Assembly: GCA_021773175.1 (NCBI GenBank)
Contig: JAJFKO010000036.1
Location: 1-61,034 of the forward strand
DNA from: Gammaproteobacteria bacterium
GTDB lineage: Bacteria > Pseudomonadota > Gammaproteobacteria > JAJFKO01
Direction of reading: 5' to 3'
Length of the DNA: 61,034 bases
Part shown: positions 36,397 through 45,197 of the stretch, piece after piece
How positions within the stretch are numbered: the first letter of the stretch is position 1
How the letters are laid out: each line of letters starts with the position of its first letter
Notes under the pieces: generated by a model
Databases searched by the model: none
The model's input: the letters and a program-made list of their open reading frames with translations, nothing else
What the model was told of the DNA's origin: nothing
Position numbers and translations under genes: made by a program

Positions 36397-38400
36397 TTAT
36401 TTAATTAATATCATTTTATATTTCTGGTTGTCAGTTGGAATCTGTTTCCAATGCCCGCGCGGTAAATATTGTGTAAAGGCATTGAGTGTTTGTAATTTTT
36501 TATTACGCTTATGCTTAAACAATAAATCTAAAAACTTCGGTTGATAATAAAAAACGCGCACATACCAAACCGGCGTTTTATCTGCAGTGACTTTGAATGA
36601 TGTCCATGCTTGTAAAACTAACGGCGGTGAATTATCTTCAAATTTTATCATTTCAAACGCGTAAGGTTGGTCTTGATAAAAAGGGCTGGTTAAGGGAATG
36701 ATAGAATCAAAATGTTTGCCAGATAAATGTTTCATGAGTGAATGCACTTGACTTGCGATAGGTGTTATCCAATGATGTTGTTCTAGCATTTTCACTATTG
36801 CTTGTTGTGATGCTACCCATTCAACATTGATCGTGCTAATAGGATGTCCAAAACGATTAGTTAATTTAACTGCAGGTGTATTCGTTTGTTGCCACCAGCT
36901 TTGCAATTGAATTTGTTGCTGTAGTCTCGCCGGCTGGTATTCTCTGAAATGTTTTGAAGAGGTTGTGAAGAACGTGACAGCCCAAAGAATTAAAGTAACT
37001 AAACAGAAAAATAAAAATAGTTTTTTGCTTGGAATGTTGCTATCTGCAGAACGACGTCGAAATGATAGGCTCACTAACATCACAATACTGCTACCTAACA
37101 ACATGCCGCCAATCACATCTGTTAACCAATGGACATTAAGATAGAGACGCGTTAATGCGATTAAAACGACAAAAACAATATAGCTTATATACGTACGTTT
37201 AACATAACGACCTTTATGGCGAGCTAATAAAACAGCAAGGAAACCAACAATGGCAGTTGCTAACGTGACATGACCACTTGGAAACGAATAACCTGAGCGC
37301 GAAACAACATTCACGGCGGGGCGTACAAATTGTACTAAATGTTTTATAACGTAAACACCACCAGCAGCAAGAATGGCATTTGCTAACCAGTGCCACGCCT
37401 CATGCCAATAGCTTTTCCAAGCTAACCAACAAAATACTAGAAGGGCTACGGGTAATAATACCCATTTATCAGCGAAGCCAGAAATAATTAATGCCATCGT
37501 ATCTAAAGAGGGCGTGCGTAAGGTACGAAAGAAGTGTAGAACCGGTTCATTCCAGGCAATAATCCAATCATGCAAGTGCACATTAATCGCGACAAAACAA
37601 AAAAGCGCTGCCGTTATTATAAAATAAATGGCTAAATGAAATTGACCATAATAACGTGTCTGTGATTCTGAATGAGCGGATTTATCCATAATCAAAAATA
37701 TCCTTGCTATATGTTGTATTGATGGCTTGCGTTGCATGCGATACCAAAAGAATAATAGTGAGCGTTCAAAGCGATAATAAACGCTTTTACTGAACCAGCG
37801 CACAAACTGCCACAATAGCCAAACGCCGATTATAATCAGCAATAAGGCAATTGCAAAGTGGCTGATCATCTGTGGTGTTAATAAGGTCGATGCGGCACCT
37901 AGGAAGATTCCCGGTAACATATAGGCTGGCGCCCAACCTAAGCCTGAGCAGGTAGTAGCAAGCAAAAAACGACCTGGTGGCATTTTCATCATACCGGCAA
38001 TAAGTGGAGTGATAGGGCGCAGAGGACCTGCGAAGCGACCAATGAAAACACTCTTACCTCCATGCTTTTTGAAAAAGCGTTCACCTTTGGCAAAGAGTTC
38101 CGGATATTTTCGGAATGGCCACATGCGTAAAATGCCATCGCTAAAATGATAGCCTAATCCATAGCTAAAGGTATCGCCTAAGATTGCACCTAATACTGCC
38201 ATGGCCAGTGTTGTCCATAAAGGCAAAATGCCAGAGCCAATTAAGCTACCAATAGCAGTGAGAATAACAGAGCCAGGAATAATTAAGCCGATGACGGCAA
38301 TGGATTCAGAAAAGGCAAATGAAAAGGTTGCAAACTCTCCGTATTGCGGATGCATCTGCAACCAATCTAGCGTATGTTTTACAAAGTGACTTATCATCAT
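36397..38400 (-). CDS. DedA-PAP2 fusion membrane protein with LssY-type C-terminus
   Basis: A 667-residue inner-membrane protein built from a DedA/SNARE-associated domain (residues 1-200; FIGRFAGPLRPITPLIAG is the DedA signature), a PAP2 lipid phosphatase domain (about 230-450) with all three motifs (KHLVQFVRP, PSGH, RLYLNVHWLTDVIGG), and a C-terminal soluble region like that of Legionella LssY. DedA proteins help recycle or flip undecaprenyl phosphate or phospholipids, and PAP2 enzymes remove phosphate from polyprenyl diphosphate or phosphatidate. The phosphatase could also dephosphorylate polyprenylphosphoryl-ribose-5-phosphate, a step with no dedicated gene near the DprE-like pair. Downstream of lipA in the same direction. 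Confidence 0.88.
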   Translation of the reverse strand: MMISHFVKHTLDWLQMHPQYGEFATFSFAFSESIAVIGLIIPGSVILTAIGSLIGSGILPLWTTLAMAVLGAILGDTFSYGLGYHFSDGILRMWPFRKYPELFAKGERFFKKHGGKSVFIGRFAGPLRPITPLIAGMMKMPPGRFLLATTCSGLGWAPAYMLPGIFLGAASTLLTPQMISHFAIALLLIIIGVWLLWQFVRWFSKSVYYRFERSLLFFWYRMQRKPSIQHIARIFLIMDKSAHSESQTRYYGQFHLAIYFIITAALFCFVAINVHLHDWIIAWNEPVLHFFRTLRTPSLDTMALIISGFADKWVLLPVALLVFCWLAWKSYWHEAWHWLANAILAAGGVYVIKHLVQFVRPAVNVVSRSGYSFPSGHVTLATAIVGFLAVLLARHKGRYVKRTYISYIVFVVLIALTRLYLNVHWLTDVIGGMLLGSSIVMLVSLSFRRRSADSNIPSKKLFLFFCLVTLILWAVTFFTTSSKHFREYQPARLQQQIQLQSWWQQTNTPAVKLTNRFGHPISTINVEWVASQQAIVKMLEQHHWITPIASQVHSLMKHLSGKHFDSIIPLTSPFYQDQPYAFEMIKFEDNSPPLVLQAWTSFKVTADKTPVWYVRVFYYQPKFLDLLFKHKRNKKLQTLNAFTQYLPRGHWKQIPTDNQKYKMILIK

Positions 38401-38464
38401 AGCATTAATTTTTTTTCGCGTTTTATCGGATTAAGAGCTAAGTAAAAATTTTTAATATAATATT

Positions 38465-39439
38465 TTAAGCGACGGTCTCACCGGCTGCTTGTAAATCAGC
38501 ATGGTATGAAGAACGCACTAATGGTCCACTAGCAACCCTGCTAAAACCTAATTCTTTGGCGATGTCACCAAAACGATTAAAATCAGCAGGAGCAACAAAG
38601 CGTGCCACTGGTAAATGATAACGCGTTGGTTGCAAGTATTGGCCGAGCGTTAACATCTCAACATCATGAGCACGTAAATCTTGCATAACTTGAATAACTT
38701 CTTCGTCAGTTTCACCTAAACCTAGCATCATGCCAGACTTGGTTGGTACATTAGGTAAACGTGACTTAACTTCTTTTAATAATGATAATGACCATTGATA
38801 GTCAGAACCTGGTCGAGCTTGTTTATATAAACGTGGTGCGGTTTCGATATTATGATTGAAAATATCTGGCGGTGTTTCTTCTGTTAATTTTACTGCTACA
38901 TCCATACGACCACGATAATCAGGAACTAAGGTTTCAATAGTTACGGTTGGACAATGGCTACGAATTTGGCGAATACATTCAGCAAAATGGCCTGCACCAC
39001 CATCACGCAAATCATCGCGATCAACTGAGGTAATTACCACGTATTTTAATTGCATTGCGGCAATGGTTTTAGCGAGATTGATTGGTTCGTCAGGATCCAG
39101 GGCATCAGGACGACCATGGCCAACATCACAAAAAGCACAACGACGCGTACATTTATCACCCATAATCATGAACGTTGCAGTGCCATGACCAAAGCATTCA
39201 GGCAAATTCGGGCAAGAAGCTTCTTCACAAACGGTGAATAGCCGATTTTCACGTAAGATTTTTTTTAAGTTGTTAATTCTTTGATTATCCTCAGGTTTTG
39301 AGGAGATACGGACTTTTAACCAATCTGGTTTTTTAATTCTTTCCGTGGTGGGTTCGATTTTAACAGGAATCCTTGCCAATTTGTCTTTACCAAGCTGTTT
39401 ACGGCTCGGATCTTTTATCTCAGGTGTGGCGGTTGTCAT
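38465..39439 (-). CDS. lipA: Lipoyl synthase
   Basis: Radical-SAM enzyme inserting two sulfurs into octanoyl groups on lipoyl domains. 324 residues with both iron-sulfur sites: the auxiliary cluster cysteines [12 protein letters not shown] and the radical-SAM CTRRCAFC, plus the C-terminal RSSYHADLQ serine ligand. In most gammaproteobacteria lipA sits next to lipB; here a ~6.9-kb block separates them. A MITE-like palindrome begins 42 bp upstream of the ATG, so lipA must be transcribed from within or across that element. Confidence 0.97.
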   Translation of the reverse strand: MTTATPEIKDPSRKQLGKDKLARIPVKIEPTTERIKKPDWLKVRISSKPEDNQRINNLKKILRENRLFTVCEEASCPNLPECFGHGTATFMIMGDKCTRRCAFCDVGHGRPDALDPDEPINLAKTIAAMQLKYVVITSVDRDDLRDGGAGHFAECIRQIRSHCPTVTIETLVPDYRGRMDVAVKLTEETPPDIFNHNIETAPRLYKQARPGSDYQWSLSLLKEVKSRLPNVPTKSGMMLGLGETDEEVIQVMQDLRAHDVEMLTLGQYLQPTRYHLPVARFVAPADFNRFGDIAKELGFSRVASGPLVRSSYHADLQAAGETVA

Positions 39440-39481
39440 GGATATTGCCTTAAAATTCGTTAATATACGGTTTGGTTCAGC

Positions 39482-39656
39482 CTAGATTCCGCAGTTGGCA
39501 TCGTAGCGAGAATGTTTAATATGTTGAAGATAGGCTGAAATTTTGCAAATTAATGTGGACACAGTAGTCACTCTACGGGTGCGCGTTAATTTGCAAAATT
39601 TTAGTTTAGATTCAGCATATTAGGCATTCGCAGTAGATGGCAACTGCGGAATCTAG
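39482..39656. mobile_element. 175-bp MITE-like palindromic element with 7-bp target duplication
   Basis: Terminal inverted repeats CTAGATTCCGCAGTTG begin at 39482 and end at 39656; complementarity continues inward through most of the element (GCATC/GATGC, TTTAATATGTTGAA, TTTTGCAAATTAA) to a short centre near 39570. The direct repeat GTTCAGC flanks it at 39475-39481 and 39657-39663. It has no open reading frame. These are the marks of a non-autonomous element moved by a transposase elsewhere. It sits between lipA and the accessory block; the rest of the 39440-39761 gap holds only the promoter at 39695. Confidence 0.78.
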
Positions 39657-39694
39657 GTTCAGCATTATACATGGGATATTTACAAATAACATCG

Positions 39695-39723
39695 TTGCAT
39701 TATGCTATTTAGATGTGTATAAT
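39695..39723 (+). promoter_or_regulatory. Sigma-70 type promoter for the secreted-protein pair
   Basis: TTGCAT and TATAAT are spaced by exactly 17 bp, with transcription expected near 39730, about 30 bp before the ATG at 39762. Confidence 0.6.
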
Positions 39724-39761
39724 GTTTGCTCAATTGTTGGAGAGAAGGGATACAAAGCATA

Positions 39762-40217
39762 ATGCTGAAGAAAAGCTTGTTTGTTGTCATTACACTATTC
39801 TTTGTTCTATCGAGTTATGCCAGTGTTGCTTCAGCAACCGTTAGTCTTGGCGGCGCCAATATTGCAGGCAATGATTCATATACTTTGTCTTTGCAGCATA
39901 AATTAGTACCTAATATTTTCTATACGATAACTTGCCATATTGATGATGCAAATTATAAAAGCCAAGAACCACTCGGCGACAATATGAATACCTTTGGTAA
40001 AAATCTTTATTTTGCTCACATATTATTGAATAACAAAATTGCCAGTTATGGAACGGGTGGACCTCTTAACTTCTCACACGCTAATAATATTGTTAAGTTC
40101 ATCCATGTATTACTTTCAAATAATGAGAAAAAGACCGATTATTCAATCGAGTTTATGAATGATCACGAAGCGAGTAGTATCACTATTCGTAATTGTGTTG
40201 CGGTTGCTGAGCATTAA
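39762..40217 (+). CDS. Small secreted protein, copy 1 of a related pair
   Basis: A 151-residue protein; I use the ATG at 39762 (AGAGAAGGGA upstream), since the in-frame TTG at 39726 lies on the promoter/leader. Signal peptide about 1-25 (LKKSLFVVITLFFVLSSYASVASA), then a beta-rich domain opening with TVSLGGANI. Two cysteines in TITCHIDDAN and IRNCVAV match the next gene's DIVCHVNDDN and INNCQAV, so a conserved disulfide is likely. Family not recognised. First gene of the accessory block inserted between lipA and lipB. Confidence 0.7.
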   Translation: MLKKSLFVVITLFFVLSSYASVASATVSLGGANIAGNDSYTLSLQHKLVPNIFYTITCHIDDANYKSQEPLGDNMNTFGKNLYFAHILLNNKIASYGTGGPLNFSHANNIVKFIHVLLSNNEKKTDYSIEFMNDHEASSITIRNCVAVAEH

Positions 40218-40239
40218 AATTAATTAGGAAACGAGCCCG

Positions 40240-40683
40240 ATGAAACAAAGCCATATAATACGTTTAATTATGATCTTAAGTTTTTTATTGGTTACTAAAG
40301 TCAGTTTTGCTAGCATCAACCTTGGTGGTGGTACTTTAAAGCCACGAGGCAGATTAACCTTATCTTTACAAAAATTAAAAACCTATATGACCTACGATAT
40401 TGTTTGTCATGTTAATGATGATAATCAACAGCATAACCCGGTTGTTATGAGTTTGTTTCCAGTTGGCCATGCCTTCTGGGATTTGGTTTCATTAAATCAT
40501 GGTAAAAATCGTGAAACCGATTTAGGTATTTGGCAATATCGTTTACCGCAAGCAACTAATACTTTTACTATTTACGATGTAAACGTTAGTAGTTCAAAGA
40601 ATACGTTCTTAGGTTTTCAAAATGCTGATCGACAAAATGCTATTGCTATAAATAATTGCCAAGCCGTTGCTACTGCCTGGTAG
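40240..40683 (+). CDS. Small secreted protein, copy 2 of a related pair
   Basis: A 147-residue relative of the preceding protein: signal peptide (about 1-25, ending SFA), SINLGGGTL at the mature N-terminus, Cys in DIVCHVNDDN and INNCQAV at the end, and the same overall beta-sandwich-like pattern. The two genes are 22 bp apart and presumably share the promoter at 39695. Identity is low apart from the motifs, so the duplication is old. GAAACGAG gives a plausible ribosome binding site. Function unknown. Confidence 0.7.
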   Translation: MKQSHIIRLIMILSFLLVTKVSFASINLGGGTLKPRGRLTLSLQKLKTYMTYDIVCHVNDDNQQHNPVVMSLFPVGHAFWDLVSLNHGKNRETDLGIWQYRLPQATNTFTIYDVNVSSSKNTFLGFQNADRQNAIAINNCQAVATAW

Positions 40684-40709
40684 CCTGCATCTCAAATCTC
40701 ATCACTAAT

Positions 40710-40744
40710 TGACGTCAGAATTTAAAGACTGCGGAAGTTCCCCC
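40710..40744 (+). promoter_or_regulatory. Shared upstream element, copy 1 (TGACGT-N17-GGAAGTTCCCC)
   Basis: TGACGT is followed after exactly 17 bp by GGAAGTTCCCC. The same arrangement, with identical spacing and GGGAATTCCCC, occurs at 41950-41984 before the second member of the membrane-hairpin family. It lies about 81 bp upstream of the ATG at 40826. The inner box is close to palindromic, as an activator or alternative-sigma site might be. Confidence 0.5.
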
Positions 40745-40825
40745 GTATAACTACGGATAAGATTAATTTATGATCATCTCTAACTATTACAATTAATTGT
40801 TATCTAGTTTGAGAGGAACCTAACA

Positions 40826-41914
40826 ATGCAAGGTGCTTATTTTGGATTTGTAGATAATACTATTAAACATTCTAGTGGTAAAGAATATCACTTACGTACT
40901 GTACCAACTGATCAATTACCTGAAAAATTTGATGTAAGTCAAATCATACCTATTGATAGCTTAAGTGGTTCACCTGAAGAAAGGTTATTAACTATTTTAA
41001 TAATGTTAGATATATTTACTCAAGAGCAACTGGGCGCTGACATTGATAATTCCAAATATTGGCTATTAAGCTATCATGTAGGTCGATTAAGGTCGATAAA
41101 GCCTGATCTTACTGGTATAGAATCTTATTTAAATAAAGATCAGCAGTTTCAAGCAGAATGGAATAATGCATTATTTAGAAAATGGTGGAGCACGAATGGA
41201 TTGGTAGGTATGTCAACTGCGGAAGCCAAACACTGTTTTGCGTTGCAAAAAAGATTGCTAGGTCAACTAAAAACAATAATCGATGATCTAGACACTACGG
41301 AATTTTCGCCACTTTCGTCAGGAGACATAAGCGAGCTTCGACACAGTTTACATTATACTCAGCAAGAACAAGAGAAGCTTGAAAAGGGCGTACTCAATAA
41401 CAAACAACAGCGAGAATTAATAATAAAGGGAATCGGCATTGCTGGAGCTGTCTTGGTATGGGCTTGTGCTCTAAGTGTTGCTGGACTAATGATTGCATCA
41501 GCTTTCTCTGCTGGGACTGCATTAGCTGCTGCACCAATCGTAGTTGCAGCGCTTACCATTGGTGCTTTGATATATAGTGTTTGCAGCTTGAGTCTGTTAT
41601 CCGCAAATATTTTCATGACGAATCATAAAACGAGTAAATATTTTAATAAGCAAAAGCAAGGCTGTGTTAATACTGAAAAATCTGATGTCCCGCAAGCAAC
41701 ATTATTGCCAACAACTAAAACAAAAGAAATTGCACCTAATAAAGCGTCAACAACAAGTATGGTTAGGCTTGGCATATTTAGAGCTGCAAGCCTTGGTACA
41801 TATATGCCTAGAGATGATCAGCATCCTGAATTAAATCAGCTGTTCACTAAAGATAATCGTGCCGTTGCACAATGGGCTGCAGCAAATCCTAGACTAAGTC
41901 GCAGAACAGTTTAA
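40826..41914 (+). CDS. Membrane-hairpin family protein 1
   Basis: First of four related proteins (362 residues), family unknown to me. N-terminal soluble helical domain with a family block IDSLSGSPEERLLTILIMLDIFTQ (about residues 43-66) and FQAEWNNALFRKW; then helices to about 195; two long hydrophobic segments at about 200-265 joined by SAGTALAAAPIV; a basic NHKTSKYFNKQKQ right after; a variable Thr/Lys tail; and near the C-terminus the signature LGIFRAASLGT. GAGAGG precedes the ATG. It would insert a helical hairpin in a membrane with both ends on one side. No signal peptide. Such architecture resembles membrane-targeted effectors, but no function is known. Confidence 0.72.
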   Translation: MQGAYFGFVDNTIKHSSGKEYHLRTVPTDQLPEKFDVSQIIPIDSLSGSPEERLLTILIMLDIFTQEQLGADIDNSKYWLLSYHVGRLRSIKPDLTGIESYLNKDQQFQAEWNNALFRKWWSTNGLVGMSTAEAKHCFALQKRLLGQLKTIIDDLDTTEFSPLSSGDISELRHSLHYTQQEQEKLEKGVLNNKQQRELIIKGIGIAGAVLVWACALSVAGLMIASAFSAGTALAAAPIVVAALTIGALIYSVCSLSLLSANIFMTNHKTSKYFNKQKQGCVNTEKSDVPQATLLPTTKTKEIAPNKASTTSMVRLGIFRAASLGTYMPRDDQHPELNQLFTKDNRAVAQWAAANPRLSRRTV

Positions 41915-41949
41915 TGTCATTGTTAACCCCCTCTAAAAACGTCAAGAGC

Positions 41950-41984
41950 TGACGTAATGACCTGAAAAGCAAGGGAATTCCCCT
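41950..41984 (+). promoter_or_regulatory. Shared upstream element, copy 2 (TGACGT-N17-GGGAATTCCCC)
   Basis: Second copy of the element described at 40710, here with a perfectly palindromic GGGAATTCCC core; about 128 bp before the ATG at 42112. Members 3 and 4 of the family follow member 2 at 35 and 33 bp and have no room for their own copy, so this site could drive all three. Confidence 0.5.
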
Positions 41985-42111
41985 CTTTTATTTGTCTAAA
42001 ATTAATACTATCTTAAGTTTTCTTTATTATCATAGCGACAATATTTACAAGGTTAACGCATTTGCGAAATTAAATTATTCATAATGCAACAAAGAGTATA
42101 GGAGATGATTT

Positions 42112-43041
42112 ATGTCTACTGATTATTATGACGATGATAGTGCTGAGATCAAAGCGCGAATTAAAAAACAACTGCAATTAGACCACTTAAAAGGTAGTCC
42201 AATGCAACAGTTACTTGCTGTATTAGCTATGTTGGATGCTAGAGGCTCAGATGATGTTGCTGCTATTTATACTGAGACAAGTGGAGAGCTTTGGAATACA
42301 AACAATGCAGCTACTGTAGCGAGTGCAAATACTACTTTAAAAGCGATGAGTAGAGATGGACTTTCTTTTTCTACTGGAACAAGTGCTTCAGATGTGACTG
42401 TTGATCGGGATACATGTGCTTATCATGTGCGTGATGTGTTGCTTGCAAGAGTCTCTAAAATTGTATGGAACTTTCCATCGAAATCAGTTGATGATGAACC
42501 AGCGCTTTCAATTATAGAGAAGGAAAGAATAACTGGAATAATAAGGGATGTTCGGCAAGAGAATGGCAAGCAAAGTCAACAAGCAGGGCAGCAGTCGTGG
42601 TATGAACATTTACCTGAGATCACAATGCCTGTTGTTAAAATACGTTTTGCCGATGTTGTTAGAAGTGTTTTATTCGTAACGCTAACGGCTATTTCACTTG
42701 GAAATATCCATGCCGCTGCAGGTATTTCTAATTTGGTGAGAGGGCTCGATTGTTTTGCGACAAAAGATGAGTTAGCTCAGCGTCGACGCGGGTACGAAGT
42801 CGGTTCGCAACGTAAAATTCTTGAAGAAAAGCCTACAACAATGTGGGGGACTCTTCAATATATTGTTGTGAAGCCTAATAAGGCTAAACCAGACATATCA
42901 GTTGTCGACAATTTAGTGAGGCATGGTACATTCAAAGCGGCTGCTTTTGGTCCTCGGACAAGTGCTGCTGTTCAAAGTCAGATTCAAAATAATGAAACAG
43001 TTATGGTGAAACACTTATCTAAAGGTGCAGCTGCAGCTTAG
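42112..43041 (+). CDS. Membrane-hairpin family protein 2 (divergent)
   Basis: A 309-residue diverged member. It keeps the N-terminal block (LDHLKGSPMQQLLAVLAMLDARG, about residues 23-45) and the C-terminal signature in weakened form (HGTFKAAAFG), and has one shorter hydrophobic stretch (VVRSVLFVTLTAISLGNIHAAAGI, about 182-206) in place of the full hairpin. The middle contains a family-unlike Ser/Thr-rich insertion (residues 55-105). Good ribosome binding site (AGGAGATGATTT). Either a functionally distinct member or one losing the membrane hairpin. First gene of a likely three-gene unit with members 3 and 4. Confidence 0.68.
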   Translation: MSTDYYDDDSAEIKARIKKQLQLDHLKGSPMQQLLAVLAMLDARGSDDVAAIYTETSGELWNTNNAATVASANTTLKAMSRDGLSFSTGTSASDVTVDRDTCAYHVRDVLLARVSKIVWNFPSKSVDDEPALSIIEKERITGIIRDVRQENGKQSQQAGQQSWYEHLPEITMPVVKIRFADVVRSVLFVTLTAISLGNIHAAAGISNLVRGLDCFATKDELAQRRRGYEVGSQRKILEEKPTTMWGTLQYIVVKPNKAKPDISVVDNLVRHGTFKAAAFGPRTSAAVQSQIQNNETVMVKHLSKGAAAA

Positions 43042-43076
43042 CGGCTAATTATATTTTTTCGATAGGAGTAATTTAC

Positions 43077-44216
43077 ATGCTTGGATCAAGTGAACGAAAA
43101 TTTGAACGTAGACAAGTCAGTGATACAAACGATAATTTACATACTTTGCGAAGTGTTCCTCATCATGAGCTACCTTGGATTGTTAATGTTGATAAAGATG
43201 TGGAGCTTGATTATATAAAAGGCACAGCTGAAGAGCAATTGCTAGCAATGCTTGTGATGTTAGATATCTACACACAAGGTCCTATGATTTCCGGATTTGT
43301 TCATGAAGACCCTTCTTCGATGGAAAAATATTGGGAAGTAAAGAATGTTATACACGCATGTTCTAGTCGACCAAATATTGCTGATGTCGATAAACTTCTT
43401 AATGAAACACAAGAGTTTGAGTCTGAATGGAATAATGCATTATTAAGAAAATGGTTGCGCGATAGAAGATTGAGTTGTATGAGTCCAGAAGACGTAAAAG
43501 AGCTGTTCAAACTTCAAGAAAGATTGTTAGTGAAATTAGAAACAATAATTGCAGGTATACCGATTGCTGAAGATAATCCAATGTGTCTTTCTGCTCAAGA
43601 TAAAAGTGAGCTAAAGAAAAATATACAAGAAGTTCGAAAGGAACAAGCTAAATTAGCCAAAGACATGACTAATATTGATATCGCTCGAAAAGTGACATTA
43701 GGGCTGCTGGTAGCAGGCTGTGCTGTTTTTTGTGCGGTAGCTGCAGTCGCTACTGTTGGGTTAATTACTACGACGATTTTATCTGCAGGTACTGCTGCCG
43801 CTGCTGCGCCGATAGTTTTTGGAGGATTGTTTTTAGCTGCAGTCGTATTTGGCCTTTGTGGTGTTGGCATCATGTTAACAGAGCATATTGAGTCGAATCA
43901 TAAAGTTAACAAGTATTATAATAAGCAAAAGCAACGACGTCATATAGAAAGTAAAACTGCGACTCAAGTTTCCTCTACTGACTCTGAATATAAACTTGTT
44001 TCAGATGTGCCAGCAAAAAAAGGTCCTACATCAACAAAAGGTATGCTTGAGGTTGGACTTTTTCGGGTCGCAACGCTCGGTACAAATCATGCGGTTAATA
44101 GCGAAGATCCCAAATTAACATATGGACGGCAGCATGGTTTAAATAACCAATTTAAAGATGATAATCGTAATATTTCTGCTTGGATTAATACACCACGACA
44201 AACAGTCAGGCGCTAA
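43077..44216 (+). CDS. Membrane-hairpin family protein 3
   Basis: A 379-residue protein closest to member 1: LHTLRSVPHHELPW matches its YHLRTVPTDQLPE, then LDYIKGTAEEQLLAMLVMLDIYTQ, FESEWNNALLRKW, paired hydrophobic segments at about 205-270 with SAGTAAAAAPIV between, NHKVNKYYNKQKQ just after, and LGLFRVATLGT-type sequence (VGLFRVATLGT) near the end, followed by a polar tail with DDNRNISAW. Ribosome binding site AGGAG. Thirty-five bases after member 2. Same unknown function class; the Ala/Gly-rich hairpin suggests helix packing within a membrane. Confidence 0.72.
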   Translation: MLGSSERKFERRQVSDTNDNLHTLRSVPHHELPWIVNVDKDVELDYIKGTAEEQLLAMLVMLDIYTQGPMISGFVHEDPSSMEKYWEVKNVIHACSSRPNIADVDKLLNETQEFESEWNNALLRKWLRDRRLSCMSPEDVKELFKLQERLLVKLETIIAGIPIAEDNPMCLSAQDKSELKKNIQEVRKEQAKLAKDMTNIDIARKVTLGLLVAGCAVFCAVAAVATVGLITTTILSAGTAAAAAPIVFGGLFLAAVVFGLCGVGIMLTEHIESNHKVNKYYNKQKQRRHIESKTATQVSSTDSEYKLVSDVPAKKGPTSTKGMLEVGLFRVATLGTNHAVNSEDPKLTYGRQHGLNNQFKDDNRNISAWINTPRQTVRR

Positions 44217-44249
44217 ATAAGTTTATAGAAGAAATTTTAGGAGATGATG

Positions 44250-45197
44250 ATGTATTCTCATATTAATATGACAGAAGTAAAAGAACAGATTGACTTAGAT
44301 CAATTAAACGGAACACTAGAAGAGCAGCTGCTGGCATTGTTACTTTTGTTGGAAGTGTATTCCTGGAATACTCATAGGGGAGAAGAGTGGAGTCCAAAAA
44401 ACAATGACACTGTAAGTAGACAAAATGCAATACTAAGGGACGGGTTGTGGAAGAATCATTTACAAGTTATGTCGGAATCAGAAATAATTGCAATGTTTGA
44501 AATTCAAGAGTTATTTTTATCCAAGTTAGAGAGAATAATTAATGATATTCCAACCTTCTCTTATAATAATGATGTATTTCTTCGTCAAGAAGACAAACAA
44601 GAGCTTCGAAAAGATATAGCAAATATTCGTGATGAAAATGCAAGATTAGCCACAAACCTTGCTGATGTAGAAAGAATAGCGAATATAAACCGGAAACTTG
44701 TTGTCTTGGGATCTGTGGTTCTGGCTACTGTACTGGTGTCTACTCTGTTGACATTCACCGCAATAGCCATGTTATCAGGTGGTTTGAGCATGGTTGCTTC
44801 ACCACTAGTTATGCTTGGTGTTTTAGCATGCGCCGCTATGTATTTTAGTTTTGTTGGAGTAGAAATTGCGACGCGACTTTATTCAGGTTATAAAATAAAT
44901 AAACACTTTAGTAAAAATATGGCACGACATTCGTTAAAACAAAATTCAGAGGCAAAGCCAAGTAGTGCAAATGCAAGAAGTGGTGTTAGTACTCCGCATC
45001 AAGGTAGTTCTGTTGAGCAGCCAGCTGCAACAACAAAAGATATCATTAAACTTGGTCTCTTCAGGACAGCGACGCTGGGTACTCATGATTCATATGATGT
45101 AGTAAAACATCACAAAACAGGTCGTGCGCACTGGTTATCTGATCATGTCGACAAGGAAAATGCATCTATTGCAGGTTGGAGAAGAAGAGCCGCTTAA
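44250..45197 (+). CDS. Membrane-hairpin family protein 4
   Basis: A 315-residue member lacking the first ~40 residues of members 1 and 3; it opens almost directly with the family block (IDLDQLNGTLEEQLLALLLLLEVY). Two hydrophobic segments at about 150-215 (VVLGSVVLATVLVSTLLTFTAIAML and SPLVMLGVLACAAMYFSFVGV), then YKINKHFSKN and the signature LGLFRTATLGT. Three ATG codons stand in a row at 44244-44252; AGGAG at 44239-44243 is best spaced for the last. Thirty-three bases after member 3. Its 3' end overlaps the possible TTG start of the ATPase remnant. Confidence 0.7.
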   Translation: MYSHINMTEVKEQIDLDQLNGTLEEQLLALLLLLEVYSWNTHRGEEWSPKNNDTVSRQNAILRDGLWKNHLQVMSESEIIAMFEIQELFLSKLERIINDIPTFSYNNDVFLRQEDKQELRKDIANIRDENARLATNLADVERIANINRKLVVLGSVVLATVLVSTLLTFTAIAMLSGGLSMVASPLVMLGVLACAAMYFSFVGVEIATRLYSGYKINKHFSKNMARHSLKQNSEAKPSSANARSGVSTPHQGSSVEQPAATTKDIIKLGLFRTATLGTHDSYDVVKHHKTGRAHWLSDHVDKENASIAGWRRRAA

